Notes: generated by a model from the sequence alone, not told the origin. Counted from the first letter of the stretch, positions 34,441 to 46,785 are shown. The stretch is 64,000 nucleotides of DNA from Megaustenia siamemsis (GCA_032433765.1 JAVIAB010000073.1:64870199-64934198), one strand, 5' to 3'. Program-made: numbers and translations.

Positions 34441-35398
34441 ATACGCAAAAAAAGAAAGCGACAGTTATTGCTCACGCAACATGTTTCTTCACTCCACGCA
34501 GCCGATATATATATATATATATATGTTTAATCTTACTTGCTTTTATTTCAAGTTTCTCAATGTAATTAAACAGTACCTTTTATTCATCGTTTTAGTAGCT
34601 TACAAGCTGGCGTCTCTCGAGACTGTTCTATCTTTAAAACTGTTTGAGAATTCATGTTTTGACTTCCTGCGAAACTCTCTCTTAAGCAGTCTCTGCTTCC
34701 ATCATCTCTTCTTCCCTCGATTTTTTCCTGCTCTCACAATATACCATTTTCTGGATGCTGGCATTATTCACGATGTATAGTTTTGTAGTTTTAATTTTTA
34801 ATGTCCTGGTGTCGGCTATAAATTTACTGGATTATTTTCTCTATTAATTATTCTACTCTTTCTATAACAAAATGTAAAGTCACTTAAATAAAAAAAAATG
34901 TTCTCTTAATGCTATTGGCACAATAAGTTCTAAATTATCAGTCTGGAACGTTCTCTGTAAATATGAGAATCGGCTTTTCATTATTTCATCCATCTTTTCA
35001 TTTGTTATTATTTAAAAAAAAATATTCTTTTATATCATTTTTGGAAAATCCTCTTAAATTGTAATAAATCGATACGCATTGTTACAAATTTCATAAGCTC
35101 TTATGAAAGGATGTCATTTTCACAATGTTTCGCATTTGTCATGAAAAATTACTCATAGTGTGTTTCCCTTGTTGTTACCACCATTTCAAACAACTGTTAC
35201 TTTCTCCGTAGTCAGCATCACTCAACTGTGAATGTTATGTATTTTAATTTTGGTCACAGCTTCCATATTAGGCCAGGTGCTGAAGACATATCTCTCAGCT
35301 CTGATTAACCTGTCCACAATGTCAGTTAAATGATAAAATAAAATAAAAATAGAACCCATAACAGATACCGTATGATTGTATTTGTTGCATTCAGGACA
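34441..35398. other. AT-rich spacer
   Basis: A short (TA)n run lies at 34505-34524. The plus frame at 34481-34780 is hydrophobic, low-complexity and unsupported. Nothing else is recognised. Confidence 0.45.
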
Positions 35399-35610
35399 TC
35401 ATCATCAGGTGTTAGGCCTAGAGAATTTGGTAATCACGCCTCTTAATTTCTCTTTTACGCTGGTGCTGCTTATCAATGAGTTCCCACAATTAATCTCTGT
35501 GCCACGTTGTTAATCTGCCAGATATTCTCAAGTTGCTTTCCTTTGCCTTCTTTTCCCTCAATTTTACCTGTTGTCGCAACATTCTGTCTGAAATAGACCT
35601 TTCATTTCTG
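35399..35610 (-). pseudogene. Very diverged LINE-B-like 3' end
   Basis: It starts with a CATCATCAT tail, then 'caggtgttaggcc'. The minus strand shows a decayed C-terminal region resembling the LINE-B layout ('ttttccctcaattttacctg' matches the GKI-type segment). Weak. Confidence 0.4.
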
Positions 35611-36371
35611 TAGAGGACTAAGGACATGATTATTAACGGTTCCAACAGTTCAATGGTTCAATTTACACATCACTTATATATCCTTCTATGTACCATTATT
35701 ACTCGGAATCACACATGACACCACACACTTCAATCTTTGGATCGTAGCTTTATCCCTCGGTCTATTGAAACAACGGTCACTGAGTGTTGACTCGTTTAAT
35801 CAATGATCCAATTAAAGGTGCCTTCAGGGTTAACTCGTCAACCTGGACTATTCTAGTCTATTCTATTATATTCTACTAATGTAAGCAATCTCTTTGCAGT
35901 TGGGACCGCCCCATACCCGCTGCGCTGACCGTTCCAGCACTTCCCGAAGCGTATGCATAATGACTGTTTCTGTTAGGTGTTGACTGTAGATAGATCTGCC
36001 TATCAAATCAGAAGTAAATTTTCACAAATCCCCGAAGATGTGAAGTCTTCATATATTCGTTTTCGTCATGTTTCTGACATCCATTTTTAAATTTTTACAT
36101 GTAAAATATGAACTAAGTATCCGGCACTACACTTATCTTATCCGAGGACGCAATATACAACCATTCTAGAATTGGTATTATTGTCTTAATATCGTATAGT
36201 ATAAGTCGTTATTGTGTAGACTCCATTTTGGTCCACTTTGATCTTCTCTTTCATTCTTGCTTATAAATGCTGTTCTGACTTTTTGCCACCCACAACAATC
36301 AAAGCATCCATTACAAAGCTGTGGTACGTACATTCGTTCTACATTATTAGCCAAAAGAAAAAAATTATGGT
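35611..36371. other. Unannotated spacer
   Basis: Nothing is recognised. Confidence 0.4.
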
Positions 36372-36890
36372 ATATCATCATTATCACCATCAAGTACCGT
36401 ACTTGCTGGCATTGATGACCATGTATCTCCACAACTTTATGTATCTTGAGCTGTTTATCATTTCTGTTGTTGGCTTCCTACTAAACCATTCTCTTCAGAT
36501 GACTTGTATTTTTTCTGTATGATGTTTATTTCCTCCTGATGTTGGACATTAGTTTTCTTTTTGCATTGTCCTCTTTTAAAATGCCCCACTTACTCTCTGT
36601 AGATGCCTATGGCATTCCCAGAACTCGTCTGTAAAACCACATTTCTGTGGTCTTCAAAGATTTTCTCGTCTGTTCCTCGCTTGTCCAGGATTCACATCCA
36701 TAGTGACTCACTGATTACCGAAATAACTTTTCTTTGTTTTCTGTAATAAAAATGGGTTGTACAATATTATTTTAATTTTTTTTTCATTGCAGCCATTGAA
36801 TGAGTTTATCTGCACCTCCAATCTGTTCTACATCTGCCATCTGAAATCAACATAGTTCCTAGTTTTTTTAAACATTAGTTTTATGTTTTG
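36372..36890 (-). pseudogene. Diverged LINE-B 3' region
   Basis: The 3' tail 'catcattatcaccatcaagt' at 36373 is followed on the minus strand by decayed counterparts of the LINE-B C-terminal ORF (segments aligning with 'tttctgttgttggcttccta' and 'taaaaccacatttctgtggt'). No frame is intact. Confidence 0.65.
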
Positions 36891-36957
36891 ATACTCATTT
36901 CGTTTACGTTATTTGTATATTAAGCAGATTCTTTCATTGAGTTATTGAGTTATCTGA

Positions 36958-37010
36958 GGGTCATCATTGCACTCCGAACATGACCATGGATTCTATAGCG
37001 CATGAGCATT
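36958..37010 (-). pseudogene. LINE ORF terminus scrap (WSCSECNDDP)
   Basis: The minus strand encodes WSCSECNDDP, the C-terminal signature of the RNase H LINE. It abuts a plus-strand copy of the same family's RNase H domain, so two pieces lie tail-to-head in opposite directions. Confidence 0.55.
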
Positions 37011-37017
37011 TACAGCA

Positions 37018-37600
37018 CGCTCGGCAGACAGAATAGTCAAGGAAGACAGTGGTGCATACATTATGACCACAAGTAGCATGACGATGGAGGTGATGGCAGT
37101 GACCAAGGCATTCATCTGGTTAGAGTCACAATACACTACACCCACGCCTTCATACTGAGTGATTCGATGAGCATGATAAAAAAAAAAAGTGGAGGCCGGC
37201 TTTGTGCGTATGCAATGGTTAGAATCATTGCAGAAGTCAAAAATACGTAAGGTCGCCTTTGTCAATGTCCCTGGAGAACGGGGAAATGAAAGAGTGGACC
37301 GGTTGGTTAGCTACGCTGTAGTTGGTCAACCAATGGATTAGGCGGACATCATCAATGTCCTCCGAGATGTGGGAAGGGCACAGGACTTTGACAATCATGA
37401 GTCCACGTCATCCCTTCGGATGAAAGAGACGGGAGTTAAAATGGGCACAACCAGAAACGAGAAACATAGTGGGCGTATAAGAAGAATTATCAACCATCAC
37501 AGAATTGGAGTCGTCAGTCGCTGGATACTGCGGGAATTTCTGACGATGGGATCTGAGGTTCTTTTACTTTGTTGCGAGTATTACTTCTGTTTTTTTGTTT
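37018..37600 (+). pseudogene. LINE RNase H domain with frameshift and stops
   Basis: Reading EDSGAYIMTTSSMTMEVMAV gives the Glu-containing RNase H segment. LSDSMSM (third acidic residue, in a shifted frame near 37158-37180) follows, then VPGERGNERVDRLVS (last Asp). The post-domain region GRAQDFDNHESTSSLRMKET, MGTTRNEKHSGRIRRIINHH and SRWILREFL is typical of this LINE's C-terminus. An A-tract (37179-37188) and a TAG at about 37339 interrupt the frame. The terminal CSEC motif is absent here. Confidence 0.78.
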
Positions 37601-37937
37601 AAGGGATAAAGTCCTTTTCAACATCCATCACTATAATGTCAGTCATTTTTTAAAACATTTTTTTCTTTTACTTTCCATCAATCAATTTCTATTTATCATC
37701 TTCATTCATAGCGATGCCCTTAATTTACGACTGATTCAACAGGTCGGTAAGGGATACACGTTTTATGCTCAGAGAAATCTCAGAAAATGAGATAGATAAA
37801 AATAAATATATACGCCTATTATTTATACATCTTTGCTGTCAAGATTTATACTCTCTAGTTTTTTGTTCATTTCTAGAGAAATAATTTTGCTAATTGCTTA
37901 GGTGTAGTCCATAAACCATCAAATACCTACTCGTGCG
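37601..37937. other. AT-rich spacer
   Basis: Nothing is recognised. Confidence 0.4.
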
Positions 37938-40900
37938 CAATGTTTCTTGAACCTCATTGACAATGTTTCTTGAACATTGTTGACTTTTTTTCTTGTACCT
38001 GCTTGACAATTGTTATTGAACATCGTTGACAATGTTTCTTGTACCTCATTGACATTGTTTCATGAACCTTATTGATAATTTTTCACGAACCTCATTGATA
38101 ATATTTCTTTCTTAAACCTCATTAAAAATGTTCCTTGGACCTCATTGACAATGTTTTTTAAACCTCATTGACATTGTTCCTTGAACCCCGTTGACAATGC
38201 TTCATGAACTTCATTGACGATGTTTCATGAACTTCATTGACGATGTTTCATGAACTTCATTGACATTGTTTCTTGAACCCCGTTGACAATGTTTCATGAA
38301 CTTCATTGACGATGTTTCATGAACTTCATTGACGATGATTCATGAACTTCATTGACAATGCTTCATGAACCTCATTGACAATGATTCATGAACCTCATTG
38401 ACGATGTTTCATGAACCTCATTGACAATGTTTCTTGTACCTCATTGACATTGTTTCATGAACCTTATTGATAATTTTTCACGAACCTCATTGATAATATT
38501 TCTTTCTTAAACCTCATTGAAAATGTTCCTTGGACCTCATTGACAATGTTTTTTAAACCTCATTGACATTGGTTCTTGAACCCCGTTGACAATGCTTCAT
38601 GAACTTCATTGACAATGATTCGTGAACCTCATTGACGATGTTTCATGAACTTCATTGACGATGTTTCATGAACTTCATTGACGATGTTTCATGAACTTCA
38701 TTGACGATGTTTCATGAACTTCATTGACATTGTTTCTTGAACCCCGTTGACAATGTTTCATGAACTTCATTGACGATGTTTCATGAACTTCATTGACGAT
38801 GGTTCATGAACTTCATTGACAATGCCTCATGAACCTCATTGACAATGATTCATGAACCTCATTGACGATGTTTAATGAACCTCATTGACAATGTTTCATG
38901 AATTTCATTGACAATGTTTCATGAACTTCATTGACAATGGTTCATGAACCTCATTGACGATGTTTCATGAACTTCATTGGCAATGATTCATGAACCTCAT
39001 TGACGATGTTTCATGAACCTCATTGACAATGTTTCATGAACCTCTCTGACGATGTTTCATGAACTTCATTGACAATGTTTCATGAACCTCATTGACGATG
39101 TTTCATGAACTTCATTGACAATGTTTCATGAGCCTAATTGACAATGTTTCATGAACCTCATTGACAATGTTTCATGAACTTCATTGACAATGTTTCATGA
39201 ACCTCATTGACGATGTTTCAGGAACTTCATTGACGATGTTTCATGAACTTCATTGACGATGTTTCATGAACCTCATTGACGATGTTTCTTGAACCTCATT
39301 GACAATGATTCATGAACTTCATTGACAATGATTCATGAACCTCATTGACGATGATTTATGAACTTCATTGACAATGATTCATGAACCTCATTGACGATGA
39401 TTCATGAACCTCATTGACGATGATTCATGAACTTCATTGACAATGATTCATGAACCTCATTGACGATGTTTCATGAACTTCATTGACGATGTTTCTTGAA
39501 CCTCATTGACAATGATTCATGAACTTCATTGACAATGATTCATGAACCTCATTGACGATGATTTATGAACTTCATTGACAATGATTCATGAACCTCATTG
39601 ACGATGATTCATGAACCTCATTGACGATGATTCATGAACTTCATTGACAATGATTCATGAACCTCATTGACGATGTTTCATGAACCTCATTGACAATGAT
39701 TCTTGAACCTCATTGACAATAATTCATGAACCTCATTGACGATGATTCATGAACTTCATTGACAATGATTCATGAACCTCATTGACGATGTTTCATGAAC
39801 CTCATTGACAATGATTCATGAACCTCATTGACGATGTTTCATGAACTTCATTGACGATGTTTCATGAACTTCATTGACGATGTTTCATGAACTTCATTGA
39901 CAATGATTCATGAACCTCATTGACTTTGTTTCTTGAAGCCCATTGACAATGTTTCATGAACTTCATTGACGATGTTTCATGAACTTCATTGACGATGTTA
40001 CTTAAACCTCATTGACAATGTTTATTAAACCTTATTGACAATGTGTCATGAACCTCATTGATAATGTTTCATGAACCTCATTGACGATGTTTCATGAACT
40101 TCATTGACAATGATTCATGAACCTCATTGACGATGTTTCATGAACCTCATTGACGATGTTTCATGAACCTCATTGACGATGTTTCATGAACCTCATTGAC
40201 GATGTTTCTTGAACCTCATTGACAATGTTTCATGAAATTCATTGACAGTGTTTCTTGAACCTCATTGACAATGTTTCATGAACCTCATTGACGATGTTTC
40301 ATGAACTTCATTGACAATGATTCATGAATCTCATTGACGATGTTTCATGAACCTCATTGACGATGTTTCATGAACTTCATTGACGATGTTTCATGAACCT
40401 CATTGACAATGTTTCATGAACCTCATTGACGATTTTTCATGAACCTCATTGATGATGTTTCTTGAACCTCATTGACAATGTTTCATGAACCTCATTGACG
40501 ATGTTTCATGAACTTCATTGACAATGTTTCATGAGCCTCATTGACAATGTTTCATGAACCTCATTGACAATGTTTCATGAACTTCATTGACAATGTTTCA
40601 TGAACCTCATTGACGATGTTTCAGGAACTTCATTGACGATGTTTCATGAACTTCTTTGACGATGTTTCATTCATTTCATTGACGATGTTTCATGAACTTC
40701 ATTGACGATGTTTCTTGAACCTCATTGACAATGATTCATGAACTTCATTGACAATGATTCATGAACCTCATTGACGATGATTTATGAACTTCATTGACAA
40801 TGATTCATGAACCTCATTGACAATGTTCCACCGACCTCATTGACAATGTTTTTAAACCCCATTGACAACGTTTAAGGAACAGCATTGACAATGGTTCACG

Positions 40901-41025
40901 AACTTCGTTGACAATGTTTTTTGAACCCCGTTGACAATGTTTAAGGAACGGCATTGAAAATGTTTTTTAAGCATCATTTACAGTGTTCCACGAAACTCAT
41001 TGACAATGTTTCTTGAACCCCGTTG
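37938..41025 (+). repeat. 23-bp satellite, about 134 units
   Basis: The unit is ATTGACAATGTTTCATGAAC plus ctc (23 bp), with common variants gacgatg, gatt and acttc. Each unit contains the perfect palindrome TTCATGAA in the majority form. It is interrupted at 41026 by element H and resumes at 41831 and 42122. Confidence 0.95.
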
Positions 41026-41786
41026 GGCACCAAGATGGATGCTTGTTTGCGTTTGAGTTCAGAGATTGTTCGGCCATTTTTGGTATTGTATTTTTCAGCA
41101 GTGCTTTTTCATTTCAAACTTGCGCAATTTTACAAATCGAGCACATCAGGTATCTGGTAATTAATGGCTGTGAGGGTTCGACGCGCCATTCAACATCTGC
41201 ATTGAATCGGAATGTCTGTTGTTTGATATGTGATGGTCTGATGACCAGCTGTGTTACAAATGTTCGGATGATATCTTCATCAATCTCGGGCAGATGGTGC
41301 TCGTAAACCTGGGAGGGCCGACCATCTAAGGACAGAATTCCCCTACAGAAAAGACAATCTGCTGCCTTGCAGGAAGATTGGAGACAATCAAAGGCTAAGG
41401 AAAGTAAACCTAAATAAAATGCTGGCAGAAATCGGATGCACTGGGCCACTGGCGCAGAACACAGTGCAACGTTCTAACAGGTACTCAATCAGAATGGAAG
41501 GAGGGATCAAGTCATCATACTTCGCCTACGCACTGACCACAATAGAATGAGAAACCATATGTTCACCAAATTCAATATAGATATAACCGGCCAATGTCAC
41601 TGTACACTGGACAACATGGCAAGAAAACAAGTTCTACAGGATTGCCCCAGTACACTGACCTGAGAATGACAACGTGGTCCACACCCACCTCCCTAAAAGC
41701 GAAACTATATGGGACAATCGAATCACTTAAACTGATAGCTGACTTCATAAGAGAGTCTGGAATCCTACTCTGATTGAGGCTTGATC

Positions 41787-41830
<44 letters not shown>
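41026..41830 (+). mobile_element. Element H (805 bp) with (GA)n tail, inserted in the 23-bp satellite
   Basis: The array variant aaccccgttg occurs immediately before (41016-41025) and after (41831-41840), consistent with a TSD; repeats in the array weaken this. The element contains 'agatggtgctcgtaaacctg', 'caatctgctgccttgcagga', 'ctgggccactggcgcagaac' and 'gagtctggaatcctactctg' and ends in (AG)n. It shares about 380 bp with the copy at 57.1 kb. No domain is recognised; possibly a nonautonomous LINE derivative. Confidence 0.75.
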
Positions 41831-41833
<3 letters not shown>

Positions 41834-41910
41834 CCCGTTGACAATATTTAATAAAGGCTGGAGACTGAAATGAATATTATTATAGAGGGAAACTTCCGAG
41901 GCGATAATCA

Positions 41911-42121
41911 GCGAATCAATTCAGAGGAAGAGGTCTGTTTACAGCACTCGGAAAAATTGACAAATAATCAACAACAGAATAAAATATGGACCATAGCAGG
42001 AACGAACACTGTGCCACTGATTACGGGTTCGATCCTGCTTTGGTCCATATTTTTTATGTTGTTGATTATTTGTAATTTTTTCCGAGTGCTGTAAACATAC
42101 CTCTTCTCTGAATTGATTCGC
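41911..42121. repeat. Fold-back hairpin element (about 95-bp arms)
   Basis: The left arm starts gcgaatcaattcagaggaag and the right arm ends as its complement (gaattgattcgc at 42110-42121). The arms share 'ttacagcactcggaaaaa' and 'caaataatcaacaaca' and reach inward to 'tatggacca'. The loop is about 20-45 nt and holds GGTTCGATCC (42026-42035), which looks like a B box but is also partly mirrored in the left arm. It lies within the 23-bp array and was probably transposed or formed by inverted duplication. Confidence 0.88.
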
Positions 42122-42620
42122 TCAATATTTAATAAACCTCATTGACATTGTTTCATGAACCTCATTGACAATGTTTCATAAACCTCATTGACAATGTTTC
42201 TTGAACCCCGTTGACAATGATTGATGAACCTCATTGACAATGTTTAAGGAACCTCAATGACAATGTTTCACGAATCTCAATTACAATGTTTCTTAAGCCT
42301 CATTGACAGTGTTTCACGAAACTCTTTGACAATGTTTCTTGAACCCCTTTGACAATATTTAACAGCCTTCTTTGGTTTTTTTTTAGTTAGGGAAGGCCCC
42401 GGTATCACTGCAAACGAATTAAAATACATAATTATTTAAATAAATATTTAATAAACTTCAGTGACATTGTTTCACTAACTTCATTGACAATGCTTCCTTA
42501 AGCGTTTTTGACATTTTTTTCATGAACCTTTTGATAATGTTTCACGAACCTCATTGAGAATATATTTTTCATAAACCTCATTGACAACGTTTCTTGAACA
42601 CTGTTGACAACGTTTCTTTA
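42122..42620 (+). repeat. 23-bp satellite, distal degenerate part
   Basis: Units here are degenerate (for example 'cctcattgacattgtttcat' and 'accccgttgacaatg') and are interrupted at 42385-42437 by a D-element 3' scrap. The end grades into the 29-bp satellite near 42600-42620. Confidence 0.85.
42385..42437 (-). mobile_element. Element D 3'-end scrap
   Basis: The segment 'ggaaggccccggtatcactg' plus 'caaacgaattaaaatacata' is the reverse complement of the terminal part of D. Confidence 0.7.
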
Positions 42621-44555
42621 ACATAGAATGTGCGAGTAGTTAACAATGTTTATAGAATGTGCGAGTAGTTAACAATGTTTATAGAATGTGCGAGTAGTTA
42701 ACAATGTTTATAGAATGTGCGAGCAGTTAATAATGTTTATAAAAAGTGCTAGTAGTTAACATTATTTATAGAATGTGCGTGTAGTTGACATTATTTAAAG
42801 AATATGCGAGTAGTTGACAATGTTTATAGAATGTGCGAGCAGTTAATAATGTTTATAAAAAGTGCGAGTAGTTAACATTATTTATAGAATGTACGAGTAG
42901 TTAACAATGTTTATAGAATGTGCGAGTAGTTGACAATGTTTATAGAATGTACGGGTAGTTGACATTATTTATAGAAAGTGCGAGTAGTTGACATTGTTCA
43001 TAGATTGTGCGAGTAGTTGACAATGTTTATAGAGTGTGCGAGTAGTTGACATTATTTATAGAATGTTTGAGTGGTTGATATTATTTATAGAATGTGGGAG
43101 TAGTTAACATTGTTTATCGAATGTGCGAGTAAATGACAATGTTTATAGAATGTACGAGTAGTTAACAATGTTTATAGAATTTGCGAGTAGTTGAGACTTT
43201 TAATAGAATGTGCTAGTAGTTGACAATGTTTATAGAATGTGCGAGTAGTTACCAATGTTTATAGAATGTGCCGGAAGTTAACAATGTTTATAGTATGTGC
43301 GAGTAGTTGACATTGTTTATAGAATGTTCGTGTAGTTGACAATGTTTATAGAATGTGCGAGTTATTAACAATGTTTAGAGATTGTGCGAGTGGTTAACAA
43401 TGTTTGTAGAATGTGCGAGTAGTTGACATTATTTATAGAATGTGCGAGTAGCTGATTTTGTTTATAGAATGTACGAGTAGTTGACACTGTTTATAGAATG
43501 TGCGAGTAGTTGACATTATTTATATAATGTGCGAGTAGTTAAAGATGTTTAGAGAATGTGCGAGTAGTTGACATTATTTATAGAATGTTCGAGTGGTTGA
43601 TATTATTTATAGAATGTGCGAGTAGTTAAAAAAAAAAAAACTATCTTTACGACACATAGTACCATTGCTGGTGTATGTCGGGGGGCAACGATAGAACCAG
43701 AGAGATAAAGGCCGCTTGGTCAAGCAGTCGCCACGACGTGTGCGACTCAGGATTTTTATTTCATCCCAGATAGAAAAAAATCCTTTCTGTCAACCGCTGG
43801 CTTTGAACACCGTACGCCGGCTTTTCAGCCAACGGAACAGCGGTTTTAGCCGCACGGGCCACGCGGATCTCTGCGAGTAGTTAACAATGTTTATAGAATG
43901 TGCGAATAGTTAATAATGTTTAGAGAATGTGCGAGTGGTTAACAATGTTTATAGAACGTGCGAGTAGTTTACAATGTATATAGAATGTGTGAGTAGTTGA
44001 CATTATTTATAGAATGTGCGTGTAGTTGAAATTATTTATAGAATGTGAGAGTAGTTGATAATGTGTATAGAATGTGCGAGTAGTTGACATTATTTATAGA
44101 ATGTGCGAGTAGTTCACAATGTTTATAGAATGTGCGAGTAGTTGACATTATTTATAGAATGTACGAGTAGTTGACAATGTTTATAGAATGCACGAGTAGT
44201 TAACAATGTTTATAGAATGTGCGAGTAGTTGACATTATTTATAGAATGTGCGAGTAGTTGACATTATTTATAGAATGTGCGAGTAATTAACAATGTTTAT
44301 AGAATGTACGAGTACTCGACATTACTTATAGAATGTACGAGTACTCGACATTACTTATAGAATGTACGAGTAGTTGACATTATTTATAGAATGTGCGAGT
44401 AGTTAACAATGTGTATAGAATGTGCGAGTAGTTAACAATGTTTATAGAATGTGCGAGTAGTTAACAATGTTTATAGAATGTGCGAGTAGTTGACATTATT
44501 TATAGAATGTGCGAGTAGTTGACATTATTTATAGAATGTGCGAGTAGTTGACAAT
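42621..44555 (+). repeat. 29-bp satellite, about 58 units
   Basis: The unit is TTTATAGAATGTGCGAGTAG plus ttaacaatg (29 bp), with the variant ttgacattat. It shares the core TTGACAATGTTT with the adjoining 23-bp satellite. It is interrupted by an unrelated insertion at 43628-43873. Near 44319-44362 an identical 29-bp variant ('tactcgacattacttataga') occurs twice in a row, suggesting local unit duplication. Confidence 0.94.
43628..43873 (-). mobile_element. tRNA-like insertion in the 29-bp satellite
   Basis: On the minus strand, 'gtggcccgtgcggctaaaac', 'ccgttggctgaaaagccgg' and 'ggtgttcaaagcc' resemble a tRNA A-box region, an anticodon stem and a B box. It is flanked on both sides by the array motif tgcgagtagtta. 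The plus-strand start is a poly(A) run of about 13, which on the minus strand would be a terminal T run. Alternative: unrelated DNA. Confidence 0.45.
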
Positions 44556-44820
44556 GAAAGGTTGATCTAGAGAAGCACTAAAAGTAACACTGAGCGAGAC
44601 GCAGCAACAGGAAGTATCAGCTGCTTTTCCGAGTTTCATCTACTCGCCCAGAACACGGATGCGTGGCGATAAATACAATGTTGGGTCCTTTGCAAGATCT
44701 GACACTTGATAATAAAGGTCATCGGACATAAGAATCTTGAATTTCTGCCTATGTGCCGACTTTGGCACGAAAAGGACAAAAATTATAGATGGACAGACGA
44801 AATACAGACGGACGCACGGA
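44556..44820. other. Spacer
   Basis: Nothing is recognised between the 29-bp array and the microsatellite. Confidence 0.4.
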
Positions 44821-45345
<525 letters not shown>

Positions 45346-45384
45346 ATTGGGCTTTGTCACGCGGTAACATAATTTCTTTATCCA

Positions 45385-45574
45385 TAATCTACTGCACTTG
45401 TGTATCCAGTTCTTCTAGGCTGTCTTTTAGCGAATCAGGTGGCGCAAAAGGACCTTGTTGTTGGTTGACAGATTCTAGCTGACGAGGATCGATCAAAATC
45501 ATTTTCTTGGCCATAGTTATCAGCCGAAGATTCCGCTCAAAATACACAGCACTGGTAAATCCACCCTTCTGCAA
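45385..45574 (-). pseudogene. Polinton conserved protein, N-terminal part (cut by microsatellite)
   Basis: The minus frame has two portions. QKGGFTSAVYF is probably the last residues of the preceding gene read through a stop. MAKKMILIDPRQLE begins a second conserved Polinton protein, then NQQQGPFAPPDSLKDSL. Both motifs match short proteins that neighbour the ATPase in Polinton elements; I know no firm function. The second protein ends after about 45 residues at 45389, next to the GATA repeat, so its C-terminal part is lost. Order relative to the ATPase fits the family layout. Confidence 0.6.
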
Positions 45575-45626
45575 AATCTTTTAAATACTTTTTACAGTCG
45601 TTTTACGAGCGTGCTCTATAAGACGG

Positions 45627-45821
45627 TTATTTGTGCGGACGCAGGCGTCTCTTCTGAGCTTGTGTGAGCCGAACGTTACCTTTTAACACGTTGTGATAGC
45701 ATTCGCTGAGCGTTCTTATGAGGTCTGGGGAAGCTGTTTTTAGCACGGCCTTGATCGCCGGTTGTTTAGCGCAACAAAGGAAACGCAACACTTCACCGTG
45801 TCGTTTTATCGACTCTGCCAT
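45627..45821 (-). pseudogene. Polinton small conserved protein (truncated by a stop)
   Basis: The frame begins MAESIKRHGEVLRFLCCAKQ and includes AVLKTASPDLIRTLSEC, NVLKGNVRLTQ and KRRLRPHK before a stop. It is the basic, helical protein encoded immediately downstream of the packaging ATPase in many Polintons. A related tail motif (QKGGF) appears at about 45560, beyond the stop, so the gene is broken before its C-terminus. It starts 4 bp after the ATPase stop, which is tight spacing typical of compact viral-like elements. Confidence 0.68.
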
Positions 45822-45825
45822 GTCG

Positions 45826-46191
45826 TTATACTACTCGGTGATTGTCAGGGAACATACTGGCGCGTAATCTTAAATAATCTGGCGTTTCTTGTTGGATGTC
45901 GAACAACAAATAACCGTGTGGGGATGATGTGGCATCTTTAAAACTTTCTTGCACGTACGACACACGACCCGGATACATCTGCTTGGCCAGATTCGTAATC
46001 TGGGACCCGTCTCTGGGGTTTTTAAACAATACTATATAGTGACTATTGAGACTTATTGTTCTCTGTTCCTTATTTTTCCAAAACAAATTTTGTACAATGT
46101 ACATGCCACTCATATTCCTGTGGTGACTTCCCTTGATAAACAGTTCGGTTATTCGATCGTCCATCTCTGACTTTAGGTCATCGACGATCAC
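45826..46191 (-). pseudogene. Polinton/Maverick packaging ATPase, C-terminal half
   Basis: The minus frame includes MIVDDLKSEMDDRITELF (a Walker B-like hydrophobic-DD stretch), FIKGSHHRNMSGMYIVQNLF, ISLNSHYIVLFKNPRDGSQI and HGYLLFDIQQETPDYLRLR, ending with MFPDNHRVV. These are hallmarks of the FtsK/HerA-type (A32-like) genome-packaging ATPase of Polintons and related DNA viruses, which acts at the capsid during DNA packaging. The N-terminal half with the Walker A loop is not seen upstream: sequence beyond 46191 is only weakly related or replaced by element I at 46350. The break is therefore truncation. The frame shown is intact over 121 codons, so decay is modest. Confidence 0.8.
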
Positions 46192-46349
46192 CAGCCGCGT
46201 TCTATCTCCTTGCTATTGGTCTGTCTGGAAGCCCTTCGTTACATTGGACATTTGTCATTGTCTCATATATCGGTTGCCATTCCGCGGAACAGTATACGAT
46301 TTCCTCGGGAACAGGGTCGACCATAACTCAGACACTACTGTCGAGACTA

Positions 46350-46765
46350 AACCTGTCGAGCTGGTGGGCGGGTCTTATACACCCACTATTATTGAGTATC
46401 CCGACCCATCAAACATTACTTTCCGTAGTAAAACAAAGAGCTAGATAACTCGTCTCTATATATAGTTACTAAAAACACAAGAGACAACTCTTTATTGTCT
46501 CCCCTTGTCGATGACGTCCCCCTGATGACGTCAGAGCGTAAGGCCAACGGCAGGGTCAAAGATCACCGCTGCCGCTGACGACTGCCGCTGGTCAGTATTT
46601 TGCTCTTTGCGAATACAATTAGGATCAATTGGCCCTGATGACGTTCTAGTGCAAAGGTCAACGACAGGGTAAAAGGTCACAGCTGCCACTGGTCAGTTTT
46701 TTGCTCTTTTGAAATACAATTAGGAGCAAGTTAGGGTCAATTGTGCATCACATATTACATTTAGC
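46350..46765 (+). repeat. Element I, copy 1 (CRE-like and TATA-like motifs)
   Basis: Roughly 400 bp is shared with 51053-51455: 'agctggtgggcgggtcttat', a TATA-like 'ctctatatatagtta', the hairpin gagacaactctttattgtctc (GAGACAA/TTGTCTC arms), 'gatgacgtc' motifs, and repeated 'acaattagga' segments. Its identity is unknown: it could be a promoter or terminal region of a larger element. It adjoins the Polinton block. Confidence 0.7.
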
Positions 46766-46785
46766 ATCCTGTACCATTTCTCTAT

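Noticed and set aside
37938..41025. CRISPR-like repeat/spacer structure
   Set aside because: Continuous 23-bp tandem with no unique spacers.
41572..41844. Minus frame with serine/leucine run
   Set aside because: Translation of the H element's (GA)n tail.
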